From Pedobacter sp. L105 (GTDB lineage: Bacteria; Bacteroidota; Bacteroidia; Sphingobacteriales; Sphingobacteriaceae), in assembly GCF_009765875.1 (NCBI RefSeq), contig NZ_LMUP01000007.1, positions 62,001-126,000 of the forward strand: a DNA stretch of 64,000 nt, in the 5' to 3' direction. Made by a program: the position numbers and the translations under genes. A model generated the notes under the pieces. The model made no database searches and was not told where the DNA came from. It worked only from the letters and a program-made list of their open reading frames with translations. How positions within the stretch are numbered: the stretch's first letter is position 1; every line of letters starts with the position of its first letter. Shown one piece after another: positions 53,720 to 63,551 of the stretch.

Positions 53720-56461
53720 CTATTCTGCATGATCCGGAATAGCCTTGCCTGCATAGGCGAGACATTGAATGGCCGCCAATCCCCACTGGGCAACAGCATT
53801 GGTAGAAATTTCCTGATTTTCATCCACAGGGTATAAAACCTGTGTACCAGTTATCTTCCTTATTTTAAACTTACCTGGAACGATGCCTGCTTTACCTGCA
53901 TAAAATTCTTTCCAGGCTCTTTTTGCTAAAGCCGGGTCCTGATCTTTAAAAGCAGCGAAGGCGGTTAACCTGGAATGTCCCTGTGCCAGGTTCAGTTTTG
54001 CAAAACTTTGTCCCAGCTCTTTCTCCTGCTCTTCTGCAGGGGCATTGTATAAACGGCAATATTGCAGCCATGCGGCTGTAAACTCGGGCACATCTAACAG
54101 TGCAACCAGTTCTTCCGAAATTTCTGTTAACCCGAATACAGCGTTTAAATGAGAAACATTAAACTCTTTGGAGGTTTTGATCTCAAACTTACCGGTATCT
54201 ACATGCAGGGTGCCTTCACCGGTAAAAAAGCCATGCGGCTGGGCAGCAATGGTTTTCATACTATTGATTAACCTGTCCCTGATCTCGTGGTTACCCGTAC
54301 GCTCCCACTCTGTTAACCAGGCGGCAGCAATTGCCCCCCAGTCTGTACCAAAACTTGCAGGGATCATGTTTTCAGTATAGTCTGGCTGTTTGGTATTCCT
54401 TATATTATCCAGTTTTCGCCATGGCTGTATACGGCTTAACGTTTTGGCCGCAAAAACCTGTTCTTTCAGCAAATCTCCAACCCTTTCATCGGCTGTTAAA
54501 TAATAATAGAACCTGCGGTTTGCTGCTGTACTGATCCGCAGCTGTTTGGCGCTGTCTCCCCAGTGCATTACATTATGTCTTGACCCAAGCGGGGCAAAAC
54601 GTCCGATATGATGTACATCTACTTCCCCTGTATGCCGGGTCATTGCTTCTGCTATTCTAAACACATCATTACGCTGTGTTTTCAGGTAATAGTACCATAA
54701 CCATAAATCGGTAGACAGTTCAGAATTGTCCCAGCCAAAGCCCCCTACATCATATCTCCAGGTATGCCTGTCTTTATCATAGGTATGCATGAAATCGCCA
54801 TAATTCCAGTAACCATACCATTTATGTTCTTCCACCTGCTTTTGATAATACTCAAAATACTGGTCCAGCTCATTTTCTATCTTTACTTTAGCTAAAACCG
54901 AGCGGTCTGGCAGGCTCCAGTTTCCACCAAATACCTGCTGTTCCTTTAAATAAGTATGATCGGTCAATAACACTGCCGGCTGCTGGATCTGTTGAGCGAT
55001 CAATAACAGTTCCTCTCTTGAAGGGGTATGATCAGTTAGTTTCAGCATAATTTCGCTGGTTCTCGCTACACCATTCGGTGTACCGAAACCCGGTTCATAA
55101 TCTTCATAGGTAATATCCAGTGCTTCCCTTTGTTTTTCATAATTATCCTCCCCCATACCGTTGTGATAAAAACGAAGATCCATAGCTGTTGCTTCCGGCG
55201 CCCATAACCATAAGCTGAGCTTTCCTTTTGCTGTAGCCGCCTGGCGGATATCCAGCTGGGCAGGAAAACTTTGCCAGAAATTCCTGATGCCGGCCACTAC
55301 ACCACCTTTAGGTGTTCCCAGATAGACTGTTCCCAGTGCCCTTTTGCCGAGGGCAGAGCTGATCCATCCATACCCTGCGGCCGTGCGCTTTTTTATCGTA
55401 AATCCTTCAGAATTTCCCTGAAACAGGGTGTAATCACTAAATGCGGGAATATATTTCAAGTGCTCTGCCACTTTATTTTGAAATTCAGCTACTGGCGGGG
55501 TAGCTTTTCCATCCAGCTGTGCTGCAATTACTAAAGCTCCGGGATCTCTGCGCAGACCTGTTAAGCCACGCACAGCCTCTGCAAATATTCCATCCGCTTC
55601 ATCACTCACAAAACGTATATGCCGGTTATGTAACTCATCATTTAAAGGAACATCAAAAGAAAGACCTAATCCTTTGATGAAATGTTCATTTTCATTGGCA
55701 TCATAAATCAGTGTATGCAGGATACGGATCTCATCCGTACCTGCAAAAAAATGGAGACGTACTACAAATGGCAATAACTTTAGTGCGTCAGCGGCGTGGC
55801 GTCCTGTGATTTTAACCACCGCCCTTAGCGGGCCGCTTTGTTCAATGACTACATTTTCAATTTCTCCGCTTAGGATATCTCTATGGACAGGATTTTCATA
55901 ATTATCATCGGGCTGGTCCTGCAACAGGGCGGTTAAGATGCCAGAACTGGCGATGATTTGTCCGTTTCTGCTGATTTCCGGAATTAATACCCTGCCCGAT
56001 TTTCGGATGATACACTGAATGAATCCTGTATTGATATGAATTTCATCCGCCTGGTTGCTAACGATCAATATAGCCCCCTCAATTTCCTTTTTACCGGGAA
56101 CAACAGCATAGCTGCCATCTGATGGCAGACCTGAAGCTGCATGCCCTGTCCATTTCAGCGATCCGTCTGGCCAGTAGGCCAAAGGCCAGGTCTGGATAAA
56201 AAAGTTTTTGCCTTCCGTATTGCTCAAATGAAATTTCTGATCTGCTTTTAGCCTCCCTTTTGGCCATGGAACTCCCCAGGTTAAACCTGCCGAAAAAGGT
56301 GTATTACTTTTTTCTATCCATGCCAGTGTTGCCGGAGTTACAGGAGTATTGATTTTTGACAGCGTATTTAAGGTAGAAGTATTCACCAGAACTGGTGTTG
56401 CCGCAGTTGCTATAATAGAGTTTTTAATAAATTTCCTTCTTGAAAGGGTGCTTTTGATCAT
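53720..56461 (-). CDS. Exo-rhamnogalacturonan lyase-like protein (PL26 type)
   Basis: This 913-residue protein has a Tat-like signal (SRRKFIKNSIIATAATPVLV). After it comes the PcRGLX-type N-terminal domain: FSAGLTWGVPWPKGRL, then WPLAYWPDGSLKWTGHAA. An (alpha/alpha)-type central domain includes YWNYGDFMHTYDKDRHTWRY, GGFGWDNSELSTDLWLWYYY and HHIGRFAPLGSRHNVMHWGD. A beta-sandwich end follows. PL26 enzymes release unsaturated galacturonyl-rhamnose from RG-I ends by beta-elimination. GH105, RhaM and GH106 nearby are exactly the steps that follow, which supports the call. Confidence 0.82.
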   Translation of the reverse strand: MIKSTLSRRKFIKNSIIATAATPVLVNTSTLNTLSKINTPVTPATLAWIEKSNTPFSAGLTWGVPWPKGRLKADQKFHLSNTEGKNFFIQTWPLAYWPDGSLKWTGHAASGLPSDGSYAVVPGKKEIEGAILIVSNQADEIHINTGFIQCIIRKSGRVLIPEISRNGQIIASSGILTALLQDQPDDNYENPVHRDILSGEIENVVIEQSGPLRAVVKITGRHAADALKLLPFVVRLHFFAGTDEIRILHTLIYDANENEHFIKGLGLSFDVPLNDELHNRHIRFVSDEADGIFAEAVRGLTGLRRDPGALVIAAQLDGKATPPVAEFQNKVAEHLKYIPAFSDYTLFQGNSEGFTIKKRTAAGYGWISSALGKRALGTVYLGTPKGGVVAGIRNFWQSFPAQLDIRQAATAKGKLSLWLWAPEATAMDLRFYHNGMGEDNYEKQREALDITYEDYEPGFGTPNGVARTSEIMLKLTDHTPSREELLLIAQQIQQPAVLLTDHTYLKEQQVFGGNWSLPDRSVLAKVKIENELDQYFEYYQKQVEEHKWYGYWNYGDFMHTYDKDRHTWRYDVGGFGWDNSELSTDLWLWYYYLKTQRNDVFRIAEAMTRHTGEVDVHHIGRFAPLGSRHNVMHWGDSAKQLRISTAANRRFYYYLTADERVGDLLKEQVFAAKTLSRIQPWRKLDNIRNTKQPDYTENMIPASFGTDWGAIAAAWLTEWERTGNHEIRDRLINSMKTIAAQPHGFFTGEGTLHVDTGKFEIKTSKEFNVSHLNAVFGLTEISEELVALLDVPEFTAAWLQYCRLYNAPAEEQEKELGQSFAKLNLAQGHSRLTAFAAFKDQDPALAKRAWKEFYAGKAGIVPGKFKIRKITGTQVLYPVDENQEISTNAVAQWGLAAIQCLAYAGKAIPDHAE

Positions 56462-56829
56462 GATACGAAAGGTATATGATTGAAGTACTCAAAAACAGGG
56501 TTCACCCCCAAGCAAAAGGATTTTATTTTTAATCTTTTACAAATTTCAGGGCATGTTTCCTGATACCAACAATGATCATTTTAGATTTTAATAGATCAAT
56601 TCAGCAGGCTGGTTCCGGTGATGAATAATATTGAGTAGTCATTAGAACCTGTTCAAAATTTAACAAAATTATTTACGATTTAAAATCAAATAATTGAAAC
56701 TTACAGGATAGGTGTAATTTTTATTTAAACGAAGCTATGATAACCAATATATTGAGTAATAATTATTTATTTAGATATTATATTTCTTTTAGAAATAATT
56801 ACCGACGTTTGTATCGTAAATATTAAACC
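56462..56829. other. Divergent intergenic region between lyase and coiled-coil genes
   Basis: This 368-nt AT-rich spacer should contain promoters for the lyase transcript (minus) and the heptad-repeat gene (plus). I find no further gene and no strong -7 box on either strand. Confidence 0.5.
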
Positions 56830-57330
56830 ATGGAAGAATTAACAGAAAGATTTTCTAAAATAGAAGAAGCCCTTTTAAATCTGGAGTATAAAATCACAGT
56901 TCTTGAACAATCTGTTGCAGATCTTAGAGACACAGTTTTAGCACTTGTTGATCTGGTAAATAAAAAATTTGCTATGATCGATGAGCGGCTTGACAAGATG
57001 GATCTAAGGCTCGATAGAATGGATGAGCGTTTCGACAAAATGGATCTAAGGCTTTACAGGATGGATCAAAGGCTTGACAGGATGGATGAAAGATTTGATC
57101 GCATCGAAACCAGGTTAACAAATTTGGAAAGCCAGTTAAATACCCTGGCAAAGGAAACTGCTGCCAACTTTGCAAGGGTAGATCAGAAGCTGACCGGGGT
57201 AGATCTTAAGCTCATCAATATTTATGAGAAACTAGACGATGTTGCCAGGGAATTTGCAAAACTCAATGAGGTTACCCGTTACGAGCAAAAATATGAGGAT
57301 TTGGTATTCTACAATATGCTAAAACGCTAA
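56830..57330 (+). CDS. Heptad-repeat coiled-coil protein
   Basis: This is a 166-residue soluble, highly charged protein built almost wholly of coiled coil. Residues about 50-100 are tandem heptads of the type DKMDLRL-DRMDERF, encoded by near-identical 21-nt units between about 56977 and 57110, giving a 14-residue super-period. The flanks are less regular (LEYKITVLEQSVADLRDTVL; LTNLESQLNTLAKETAANFA). There is no signal peptide or catalytic motif. Such proteins oligomerise, but function is unknown. The stop overlaps the convergent helicase stop by two bases. Repeat number may vary between strains because the DNA repeats are direct. Confidence 0.8.
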   Translation: MEELTERFSKIEEALLNLEYKITVLEQSVADLRDTVLALVDLVNKKFAMIDERLDKMDLRLDRMDERFDKMDLRLYRMDQRLDRMDERFDRIETRLTNLESQLNTLAKETAANFARVDQKLTGVDLKLINIYEKLDDVAREFAKLNEVTRYEQKYEDLVFYNMLKR

Positions 57331-59237
57331 TTGTCTTCTACAAATTCCCAGGCACTCTGATAAGCATCTTTACCTTCGGCATAGGTGATAAAGTCTGAAT
57401 AGAAGGATGAGCGGGAAAGCGTGGCACTGTCTCCAATTACTACGAGCTTCTTTTTTGCGCGTGTCATCGCTACGTTCATCCTTCTGGTATCTGAAAGAAA
57501 ACCGATGGTACCTTCACTATTGCTTCTGGTGAGACTGATGTAAACCACGTCCCGCTCCTGTCCCTGGAAGCTGTCAATGGTGTTTACTGAGATATGCGTT
57601 GCATACAATTGCAGTTCAGGGGCGTTTAGCAATAAGTCTTTCAGGATGTACACCTGTTGTTTATAGGGTGAGATAACAGCTACAGAAGGAAAGTTCTCCG
57701 GTGTATACTTTAGCTTTAACTGCTGAACCAGCTGCGTCAGATGTTTCAGTAAAAATACAGCCTCCTCGGGGTTGGTGCTGCTGGTCCCTTCATTTTTTTC
57801 ATCAAAACCACAGCCCGCGGTATCGATAAAGGCCAGCGGTTTGTCTTCCGGAAAAAGCAAATGGCCAGCCACAGCAGCATTGGCTTTTAGTTTACCCTGG
57901 TAAAAAACCTGTGAAGAATAACCCATGATGCTTTCATGCATCCGGTATTGTTCTTCCAGTAGTACTACTGCTTCGGGATGAAGTGTTACGCACTTTTCCA
58001 ATAAGGTAGTGCTCAACCCATTTCTGGCCGCTACATTCGATTTTACTGTTGGGGATAGCTGGCAATGATCTCCGGCAAAAACTACCTTTTTTGCTTTTAA
58101 TACCGGTATCCAGCAGGCAGGTTCGAGCGCCTGGCCAGCTTCGTCAACCACTACGGTATGATACTTACGGTTTCTCACGGTATAATGATTGGCACCAACC
58201 AGCGTAGCCGTAATCACCTGTGCTTTGCTCAGCAGGTCGTCCATGATATATTGTTCAATATTACCCACCTCCTTCATGATCTTATGCGCTTCACTGAACA
58301 GCGCCTTACGCTGCTCCTGTTCTGCTTTACCAAAATTCCTTTTGTATTTGTGGGCCATGTTTTTGTATTCATTGGCCTGTTTTTTTAAGGTTTTTAACTC
58401 TTTGGTTTGAGGATGTTCCGCCATTTTACTATCCAGCGTTAAAGACATCAGCCTTTCAGAAACCCTTGCCGGGTTCCCTACCCGCAACACATTTAACCCT
58501 TCATCTGCCAGTTTCTCACTCAGCAGGTCTACGGCAGTATTACTCGGTGCAACCACCAGGATTTGCTGATGATCTTGTTTGATCAGTGCTTTGATAGCCT
58601 GTACCAGGGTAGTGGTTTTACCTGTACCCGGAGGGCCATGCACAATAGCCAGATCGTTGGCCGCTAATATTTTATCTACAGCCAGTTGCTGTTGAGGATT
58701 TAATTTCGGAAGGTCGTATTTAAAAGTTTCCGTATGGAAAGAAGGCGATTTGGAACCGGTAAGCACCCGGATTAAGTTTCCTTCTTCTTTATCATCGAGT
58801 TGAGCGGAAGCCTGCTTTAGGGCAGCCTGCATTTCATCATAACTATTGTTATCAAACAATACATCAACACCTAATTTGCCGTCGCGCGACCAATCGGGCA
58901 GTTCATCTGTACGCAACGTGATCTTTAGTTTATTACCGCTTTGATGGGAAACCACACCTTCCAGCCTGTCAATCTTTGGATCATGATTGGAAAACAGGAC
59001 TACAGAGGCCCCAAAACGTAGCTGGTGGTTGATCTCCTGGTGCGTGGTACGCTCCAGTTCTACCGTCAGGTAATCTCCCCTGCTCATCTCTGAAGCCCTG
59101 ATAGCTATGGGATACCAGGTAAGCCCATTCGCCCTGCGTTCTGCAACGGAAGAAGATTCGGTCAATTTGAGGTAGGCAGCCTGGTCTTCTTCTCTTTCGG
59201 TTTTCAGCAGGTCGAGCAGTGTATTAAAATATTCCAT
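57327..59237 (-). CDS. Superfamily 1 DNA/RNA helicase (UPF1/IGHMBP2-like)
   Basis: This is a 636-residue cytosolic ATPase. An N-terminal beta-rich domain (about 30-175) is followed by Q-motif LNPQQQLAVDKIL, Walker A GPPGTGKT (201-208), Walker B/DEAG VVVDEAGQALEP (365-368), motif III VFAGDHCQLSP, motif IV region SVAVISPYKQQVYILKDLLL, motif V TIDSFQGQERDVVYISLTRS and motif VI RRMNVAMTRAKKKLVVIGD. This is the bacterial AAA_11/AAA_12 helicase type. It is a housekeeping-like gene inserted between parts of the RG-I locus, in the same direction, with no functional tie to it. The start at 59237 fits the family. Confidence 0.93.
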   Translation of the reverse strand: MEYFNTLLDLLKTEREEDQAAYLKLTESSSVAERRANGLTWYPIAIRASEMSRGDYLTVELERTTHQEINHQLRFGASVVLFSNHDPKIDRLEGVVSHQSGNKLKITLRTDELPDWSRDGKLGVDVLFDNNSYDEMQAALKQASAQLDDKEEGNLIRVLTGSKSPSFHTETFKYDLPKLNPQQQLAVDKILAANDLAIVHGPPGTGKTTTLVQAIKALIKQDHQQILVVAPSNTAVDLLSEKLADEGLNVLRVGNPARVSERLMSLTLDSKMAEHPQTKELKTLKKQANEYKNMAHKYKRNFGKAEQEQRKALFSEAHKIMKEVGNIEQYIMDDLLSKAQVITATLVGANHYTVRNRKYHTVVVDEAGQALEPACWIPVLKAKKVVFAGDHCQLSPTVKSNVAARNGLSTTLLEKCVTLHPEAVVLLEEQYRMHESIMGYSSQVFYQGKLKANAAVAGHLLFPEDKPLAFIDTAGCGFDEKNEGTSSTNPEEAVFLLKHLTQLVQQLKLKYTPENFPSVAVISPYKQQVYILKDLLLNAPELQLYATHISVNTIDSFQGQERDVVYISLTRSNSEGTIGFLSDTRRMNVAMTRAKKKLVVIGDSATLSRSSFYSDFITYAEGKDAYQSAWEFVEDN

Positions 59238-59265
59238 TGCTGCAAAGGTAGCAGTTTAGGCTTAT

Positions 59266-60297
59266 TTAAAGGGATGCCCGCAATGTTAAATAGAAGGGTA
59301 CTTCTACCTGTTTCCTTGAATTTTCCAGGATCAGGTTTGCTGCAATGCGCCCCATTTTCTGAAAATCAGTAGAAATGGTGGTTATCCCGTTGAGAATGAT
59401 CTTTTTCCAGGGGGTTTCATTGTAGGAGATCAATCCTACCTGGGTACCTATATCCAGCCCCAGGGTTTTTATCCGTTCAATCAGCGTCACCAGATCGTCT
59501 TCCATCAGATTAATGAATACTTCTCCTTCGCTGATCGGCTCACGACTAATATTACCGACTATCTTTTGGATAAAGCCGTATTTCTGACAGAACCGGCTAA
59601 ACCCTTTTTTGATCTCTGTTGGAAAATAACTGTTCTCCGGAAAGACCAGTTTAAGGGTATGGTATTTATTCAGTGGCTCCAGTGCCTTTTCCAAGGCCTG
59701 GAAAATGTCTTTTTCAAAGTTCTCATAAGCAGCCCCAAACTCCCCGCAGATACCCGGTATTAATTTGTCCATCAGGATCAGCTTATTTTTGGGGATGCTG
59801 TTCAAAAGTTCATACTCTTGATTTCCCGCTTCCAGGAAATGGGGGATAATCACATAATGGGAATATTGCTCATTTTTAGTGGTGATCAGTTCCTTAAACA
59901 CAGAAAAATCATTGTTATAGATATAAAAATCTATAGCCACATTGTCCCCTATCGCATCTACAAAAGCATCATAAATGATCTTTTTATGGTTACTCAGTTT
60001 ATTAAACATCAGACAAATCTTTAGCCGCTGGTGATAATCTTCATTCAGCACATAATACCCTTTTCCCGGTACAGAGCCCAGTATACCTAAATTCTTCAGG
60101 TGTTTATATCCCTTTTCTGCTGTATCACGGGAGATTTCAAGTTCATAGCTCAGTTCATTAATAGAGGGCAGCGTATCGTTCTTTTTTAACCTTCCTAATT
60201 CGATAGCAGATAGTACGGAGTGGGTTAACTGTAAATATTTGGGTATTACCGAATAACCGTCTACCTGAATGTAACTGAAAAAATTATCTAACTTCAT
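59266..60297 (-). CDS. GntR-family regulator with LacI-like ligand-binding domain
   Basis: This is a 343-residue cytosolic regulator. The GntR winged helix is at about 20-90: PKYLQLTHSVLSAIELGRLK, LPSINELSYELEISRDTAEK and YKHLKNLGILGSVPGKGYYV. The rest (95-343) is a periplasmic-binding-protein-like sugar-sensor domain (KICLMFNKLSNHKKIIYDAF; GLISYNETPWKKIILNGITT). This GntR-LacI fusion is typical of Bacteroidota sugar-catabolic regulators. It lies 98 nt beyond the GH106/RhaM/GH105 operon and probably senses L-rhamnose or an RG-I product. It could be cotranscribed or separately promoted. Confidence 0.88.
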   Translation of the reverse strand: MKLDNFFSYIQVDGYSVIPKYLQLTHSVLSAIELGRLKKNDTLPSINELSYELEISRDTAEKGYKHLKNLGILGSVPGKGYYVLNEDYHQRLKICLMFNKLSNHKKIIYDAFVDAIGDNVAIDFYIYNNDFSVFKELITTKNEQYSHYVIIPHFLEAGNQEYELLNSIPKNKLILMDKLIPGICGEFGAAYENFEKDIFQALEKALEPLNKYHTLKLVFPENSYFPTEIKKGFSRFCQKYGFIQKIVGNISREPISEGEVFINLMEDDLVTLIERIKTLGLDIGTQVGLISYNETPWKKIILNGITTISTDFQKMGRIAANLILENSRKQVEVPFYLTLRASL

Positions 60298-60395
60298 TTG
60301 GTTTGAATTGCGTGATTAAATTACACAGTTTATCTACATCAGAAAAACTAAACCTGCTTTATTCTACGCAATCGTTCCCGGAAATATTTTATCTT

Positions 60396-63179
60396 CTATC
60401 TATATCCAGTGATCAAAACAGGCCCTAATAAGCCGGATGGCATAGGTGCCCAGCCCGACGCATCGAAGGGTTTATAATTGATATTTACAAAGTTAATTTC
60501 GTGGTAATTCCTCCATTTAATGCCTTTCTGATCCATATCCCTGATGCGGTTGGCCATCAGATTGGCCACTTCTACCCTGATGGTATTTTTACCAGGTTTC
60601 AAATAATCCCCGATCCGCTTTTTGAAGGGAATGCTCCAGATGATACCGGCATCCCGGCCATTGATCCAGACATGGGCACTTTCATTTACCTGTCCTAAGT
60701 CCAGCACATATTCGCGTTCAAGTTTTGATGGCAGGGTAAATGTATGCGTATACACCCCTGTACCTGAAAAGGAAACTGCCTTTGGATCGCCCAGGGTTGT
60801 CCATGAAACCAGCTGCTGCAATTTTTGATCCGCGGGTAATTCGGGTCCGCCGCTGCTAAAATGTAATGTCCAGTCATGATCCAGCTGTAACGGTTTTCCT
60901 GGATTGGAAAGATATAACCAGGCTTTTTCTGTTTTCGGGCGATTGGATAATTGTAAAAACAAACTCTGTCCTGATTCGAGGTAGACCTTCACCCAGGTTT
61001 TACCTTCTTTTAACTTCGTTTCTGCTTTGCCATAATCCCCTGTCAGCGGGTCCAGTATAGTTACCGAAGCCGTTTTTTGGTTGACCGGTATCCATTGGTC
61101 GATCAGGTTGGCGGTATGGTTAACCAGGTAATAGTAACGGCCATCAGTTAGCTTACGGCGTATAAATTGAAGTCCGCTGCCGGTTAATTTTTCTCCTTCA
61201 ATATGTTTATACAACAGTGCCTGCTGTAGATCTGAGGCCAGCAATACTTCTCCTGATCCTACAGCTGCCTGCTGCAGGCCTGCTGTTACCGATTTAAACC
61301 TGAGTTCCTGTAGCAGCAGCTTAAATGCTGCCCTGTTACTTTCCAGGTTACTTAATCCCGGAACATCTTCAGGCAGTTCCTGAAAGATGATGCGCGCACC
61401 GGCACGTGCCAGTGCAACGATGTGCTGTAGCGTAGGCAGTGGCATAAACCGGCATGCCGGAATAATCAGTGTTTGATACGGCGCCGCAGTACTGGCGGTA
61501 ACCAGCTCCCTCTTCAGGGTTTTTGTTTTGGACAGCATCAGATCGGATGCAAAATCAAAGGAATATCCATTCTGTTGCAGCAGGATGCTTTGTTTGTAAA
61601 ATGCGGTAGGATGTAACCATGTATCTACATTATGCACCCTTAGTGGCATATCCAGTCCTTTTGGATCTCCCCAGGCATCATAAACAGGCCAGTAGATCAG
61701 CAATTCATTATCTGCCTGTCCTGCCTGCAGCAACGACTGGCAGCGGGTCAGGTAATCATTCATCCCTTTTAAATGCGGCCACAAGGTATTTGCGGGCACC
61801 ATATTGGTCGACGCATAGAATAACCATCCCGGAAAGGGAATATCTGAAGGGCTAAAAGTAGTACCGTGAAAAAATATATGATTGATGCCAGCGAGGAAAA
61901 TCTTTTCTGCTTCTGGTTTAGCCTGTGAAAAGGAAGTTTTAAAATGTTCTGACAGCCAGGTGAAGGTTTCTGAAGAAACCAGTGTTTTACCTGAAACGTG
62001 TGCGGCTGAGCTGGCAAACTTACTCATCATAGGGTCAGGATCTACATTCCTGACGTCTGCGCTATCCCTTCTTAAACCCGGGATAGGGAAATAACTTGGG
62101 CCAAAAGTTTCCGTTTCGGGTATATCTACCGCAGCATATAAGTCGAGCAGGTTACCTGGAGATCCATGCGACTGGTTCCTGCTGATGCTATGATGGCGGT
62201 GCGCCCAGTTGCTCCAGTTTATGGTAAAATTATCCAGTAAAAGCTGGCTCATGGTTTCGCGATAATCAGATTTCAGCCGACTGGGTTCGTTACTGCTGGA
62301 ATCTTTACTCATCAGTTCTTTGATGTGCATATCCAGGTCATACCCTTTCAGACGTTTAAACTCAGCAAAAAAAGTGGGCGTCCAGTTTGCGCCATAAACT
62401 TCATAGCTATCGTTAAAAAAAGCCCTTACGCCTGTCGGGCGACCAGCAAAGGCCTGATCAAACCTGTTCAGGTAAGCATCTACAGCAGGTTTATCCAAAT
62501 GGTCCAATACCAAACCCTGACCACCGGGCGCGGCTCTTTTCACCTGTTGCAGGGTTTTGCCAGAGAACAGCGCATAGATTTCCCAGTCTGAGCCGGGAGC
62601 TGTCCAGTTTAATTTTCCGCTGGCATCCACCATATCGATGAGACGTTTCACCTGTCCGTTGGCCGAGTAGGCAGTAACAGATTGTAAAATAGCACCGGCT
62701 TTTTTCTGCTTTTCATCTTTTACGGTGATCAATTCTCTCAAAGACTCGTTTTGAGACACTTTATACTGCTGAACGATCAATTTAGAGGCCCCGAACTCCT
62801 GAGTTACCTGAGGACCTCCAAATGGCCATCCTGTGCCATTATTCATATCCACACCCATCCCCAGGGCTGCTGCTTCTTTTACGGTATAGTTGAGCATGCC
62901 CATCCATTTTGGGGATAGATAATCAATATAACGGTTTTCAAAACCTACAGCACCATAGATAGGCGTAATTTCCACACCGCCAATACCGGCCCTGGCATAA
63001 GTAGCCAAAGCTTCACCCAGATTCTTTTCATCTACGGCATTTCCCATCCACCACCATCTCGTCCAGGGGCGCATTTGCTTTTCTATCACCGGCCAGGGTG
63101 TATTTTTTTGTTTTAACGTTTGTCCTTCAGTGAGTATCACTGAGCTGAAAAAGGTTAAAAATAACAGTGCTTTCTTCAT
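60396..63179 (-). CDS. GH106 alpha-L-rhamnosidase-like glycoside hydrolase
   Basis: This 927-residue secreted enzyme (signal ending SSVILTEGQ) has the GH106 N-terminal barrel signatures MRPWTRWWWMGNAVDEKNLG, IGGVEITPIYGAVGFENRYI and LGMGVDMNNGTGWPFGGPQV. A glutamate-rich mid region (VSSETFTWLSEHFKTSFSQA) follows, and the C-terminal jelly-roll has SAHVWINGRDAGIIWSIPFK. It should remove terminal L-rhamnose from RG-I or related oligosaccharides by inversion. It is 18 nt downstream of the mutarotase gene, so cotranscribed. It belongs to the RG-I utilisation set. Confidence 0.9.
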   Translation of the reverse strand: MKKALLFLTFFSSVILTEGQTLKQKNTPWPVIEKQMRPWTRWWWMGNAVDEKNLGEALATYARAGIGGVEITPIYGAVGFENRYIDYLSPKWMGMLNYTVKEAAALGMGVDMNNGTGWPFGGPQVTQEFGASKLIVQQYKVSQNESLRELITVKDEKQKKAGAILQSVTAYSANGQVKRLIDMVDASGKLNWTAPGSDWEIYALFSGKTLQQVKRAAPGGQGLVLDHLDKPAVDAYLNRFDQAFAGRPTGVRAFFNDSYEVYGANWTPTFFAEFKRLKGYDLDMHIKELMSKDSSSNEPSRLKSDYRETMSQLLLDNFTINWSNWAHRHHSISRNQSHGSPGNLLDLYAAVDIPETETFGPSYFPIPGLRRDSADVRNVDPDPMMSKFASSAAHVSGKTLVSSETFTWLSEHFKTSFSQAKPEAEKIFLAGINHIFFHGTTFSPSDIPFPGWLFYASTNMVPANTLWPHLKGMNDYLTRCQSLLQAGQADNELLIYWPVYDAWGDPKGLDMPLRVHNVDTWLHPTAFYKQSILLQQNGYSFDFASDLMLSKTKTLKRELVTASTAAPYQTLIIPACRFMPLPTLQHIVALARAGARIIFQELPEDVPGLSNLESNRAAFKLLLQELRFKSVTAGLQQAAVGSGEVLLASDLQQALLYKHIEGEKLTGSGLQFIRRKLTDGRYYYLVNHTANLIDQWIPVNQKTASVTILDPLTGDYGKAETKLKEGKTWVKVYLESGQSLFLQLSNRPKTEKAWLYLSNPGKPLQLDHDWTLHFSSGGPELPADQKLQQLVSWTTLGDPKAVSFSGTGVYTHTFTLPSKLEREYVLDLGQVNESAHVWINGRDAGIIWSIPFKKRIGDYLKPGKNTIRVEVANLMANRIRDMDQKGIKWRNYHEINFVNINYKPFDASGWAPMPSGLLGPVLITGYR

Positions 63180-63197
63180 TATCTTTTTTAATACGTT

Positions 63198-63506
63198 TTA
63201 GTCCAGATGGAATACTTGTTCAAGCGGAATAGCCAGGGGTGAATGGTCTGGGTTGGTCTCCATGATATCGGCCATAAATGCCCACCACCGCTGCACAACT
63301 TCTTCCTGCCCCAAGTTCTGGGAGCTCCCTTCAGACACCTGCTGCACCGCAAACAGGATATCCGTTTCTTCATCCCAAAATATGGTGTAATCATAGACAC
63401 CGTTTCCTTTTAGCAAAGCTAATAGCTCAGGCCATATGGCGTCATGTCTTTTTTTATATTCCTCCCTAAAGCCTGGCTTTAGTTTCATTTTAAAAGCTAT
63501 TTTCAT
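63198..63506 (-). CDS. rhaM: L-rhamnose mutarotase
   Basis: This 102-residue cytosolic enzyme has the usual family length. It interconverts alpha- and beta-L-rhamnopyranose so that the isomerase gets its preferred anomer. Visible features are the N-terminal strand [12 protein letters not shown], catalytic His21 in [28 protein letters not shown] and the [11 protein letters not shown] motif (Trp74/Trp75). It lies between GH105 (45-nt gap) and GH106 (18-nt gap), so it will handle rhamnose freed by these enzymes. Rhamnose isomerase, kinase and aldolase are not in the window. Confidence 0.95.
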   Translation of the reverse strand: MKIAFKMKLKPGFREEYKKRHDAIWPELLALLKGNGVYDYTIFWDEETDILFAVQQVSEGSSQNLGQEEVVQRWWAFMADIMETNPDHSPLAIPLEQVFHLD

Positions 63507-63551
63507 ATGACCTTTTGTTTAAATATCTATTTCACTGGCATACATTTCTTT

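Noticed and set aside
56972..57175. Antisense ORF with repeated FDPSCQA-type units
   Set aside because: The repeats are only the complement of the heptad repeats in the coiled-coil gene.
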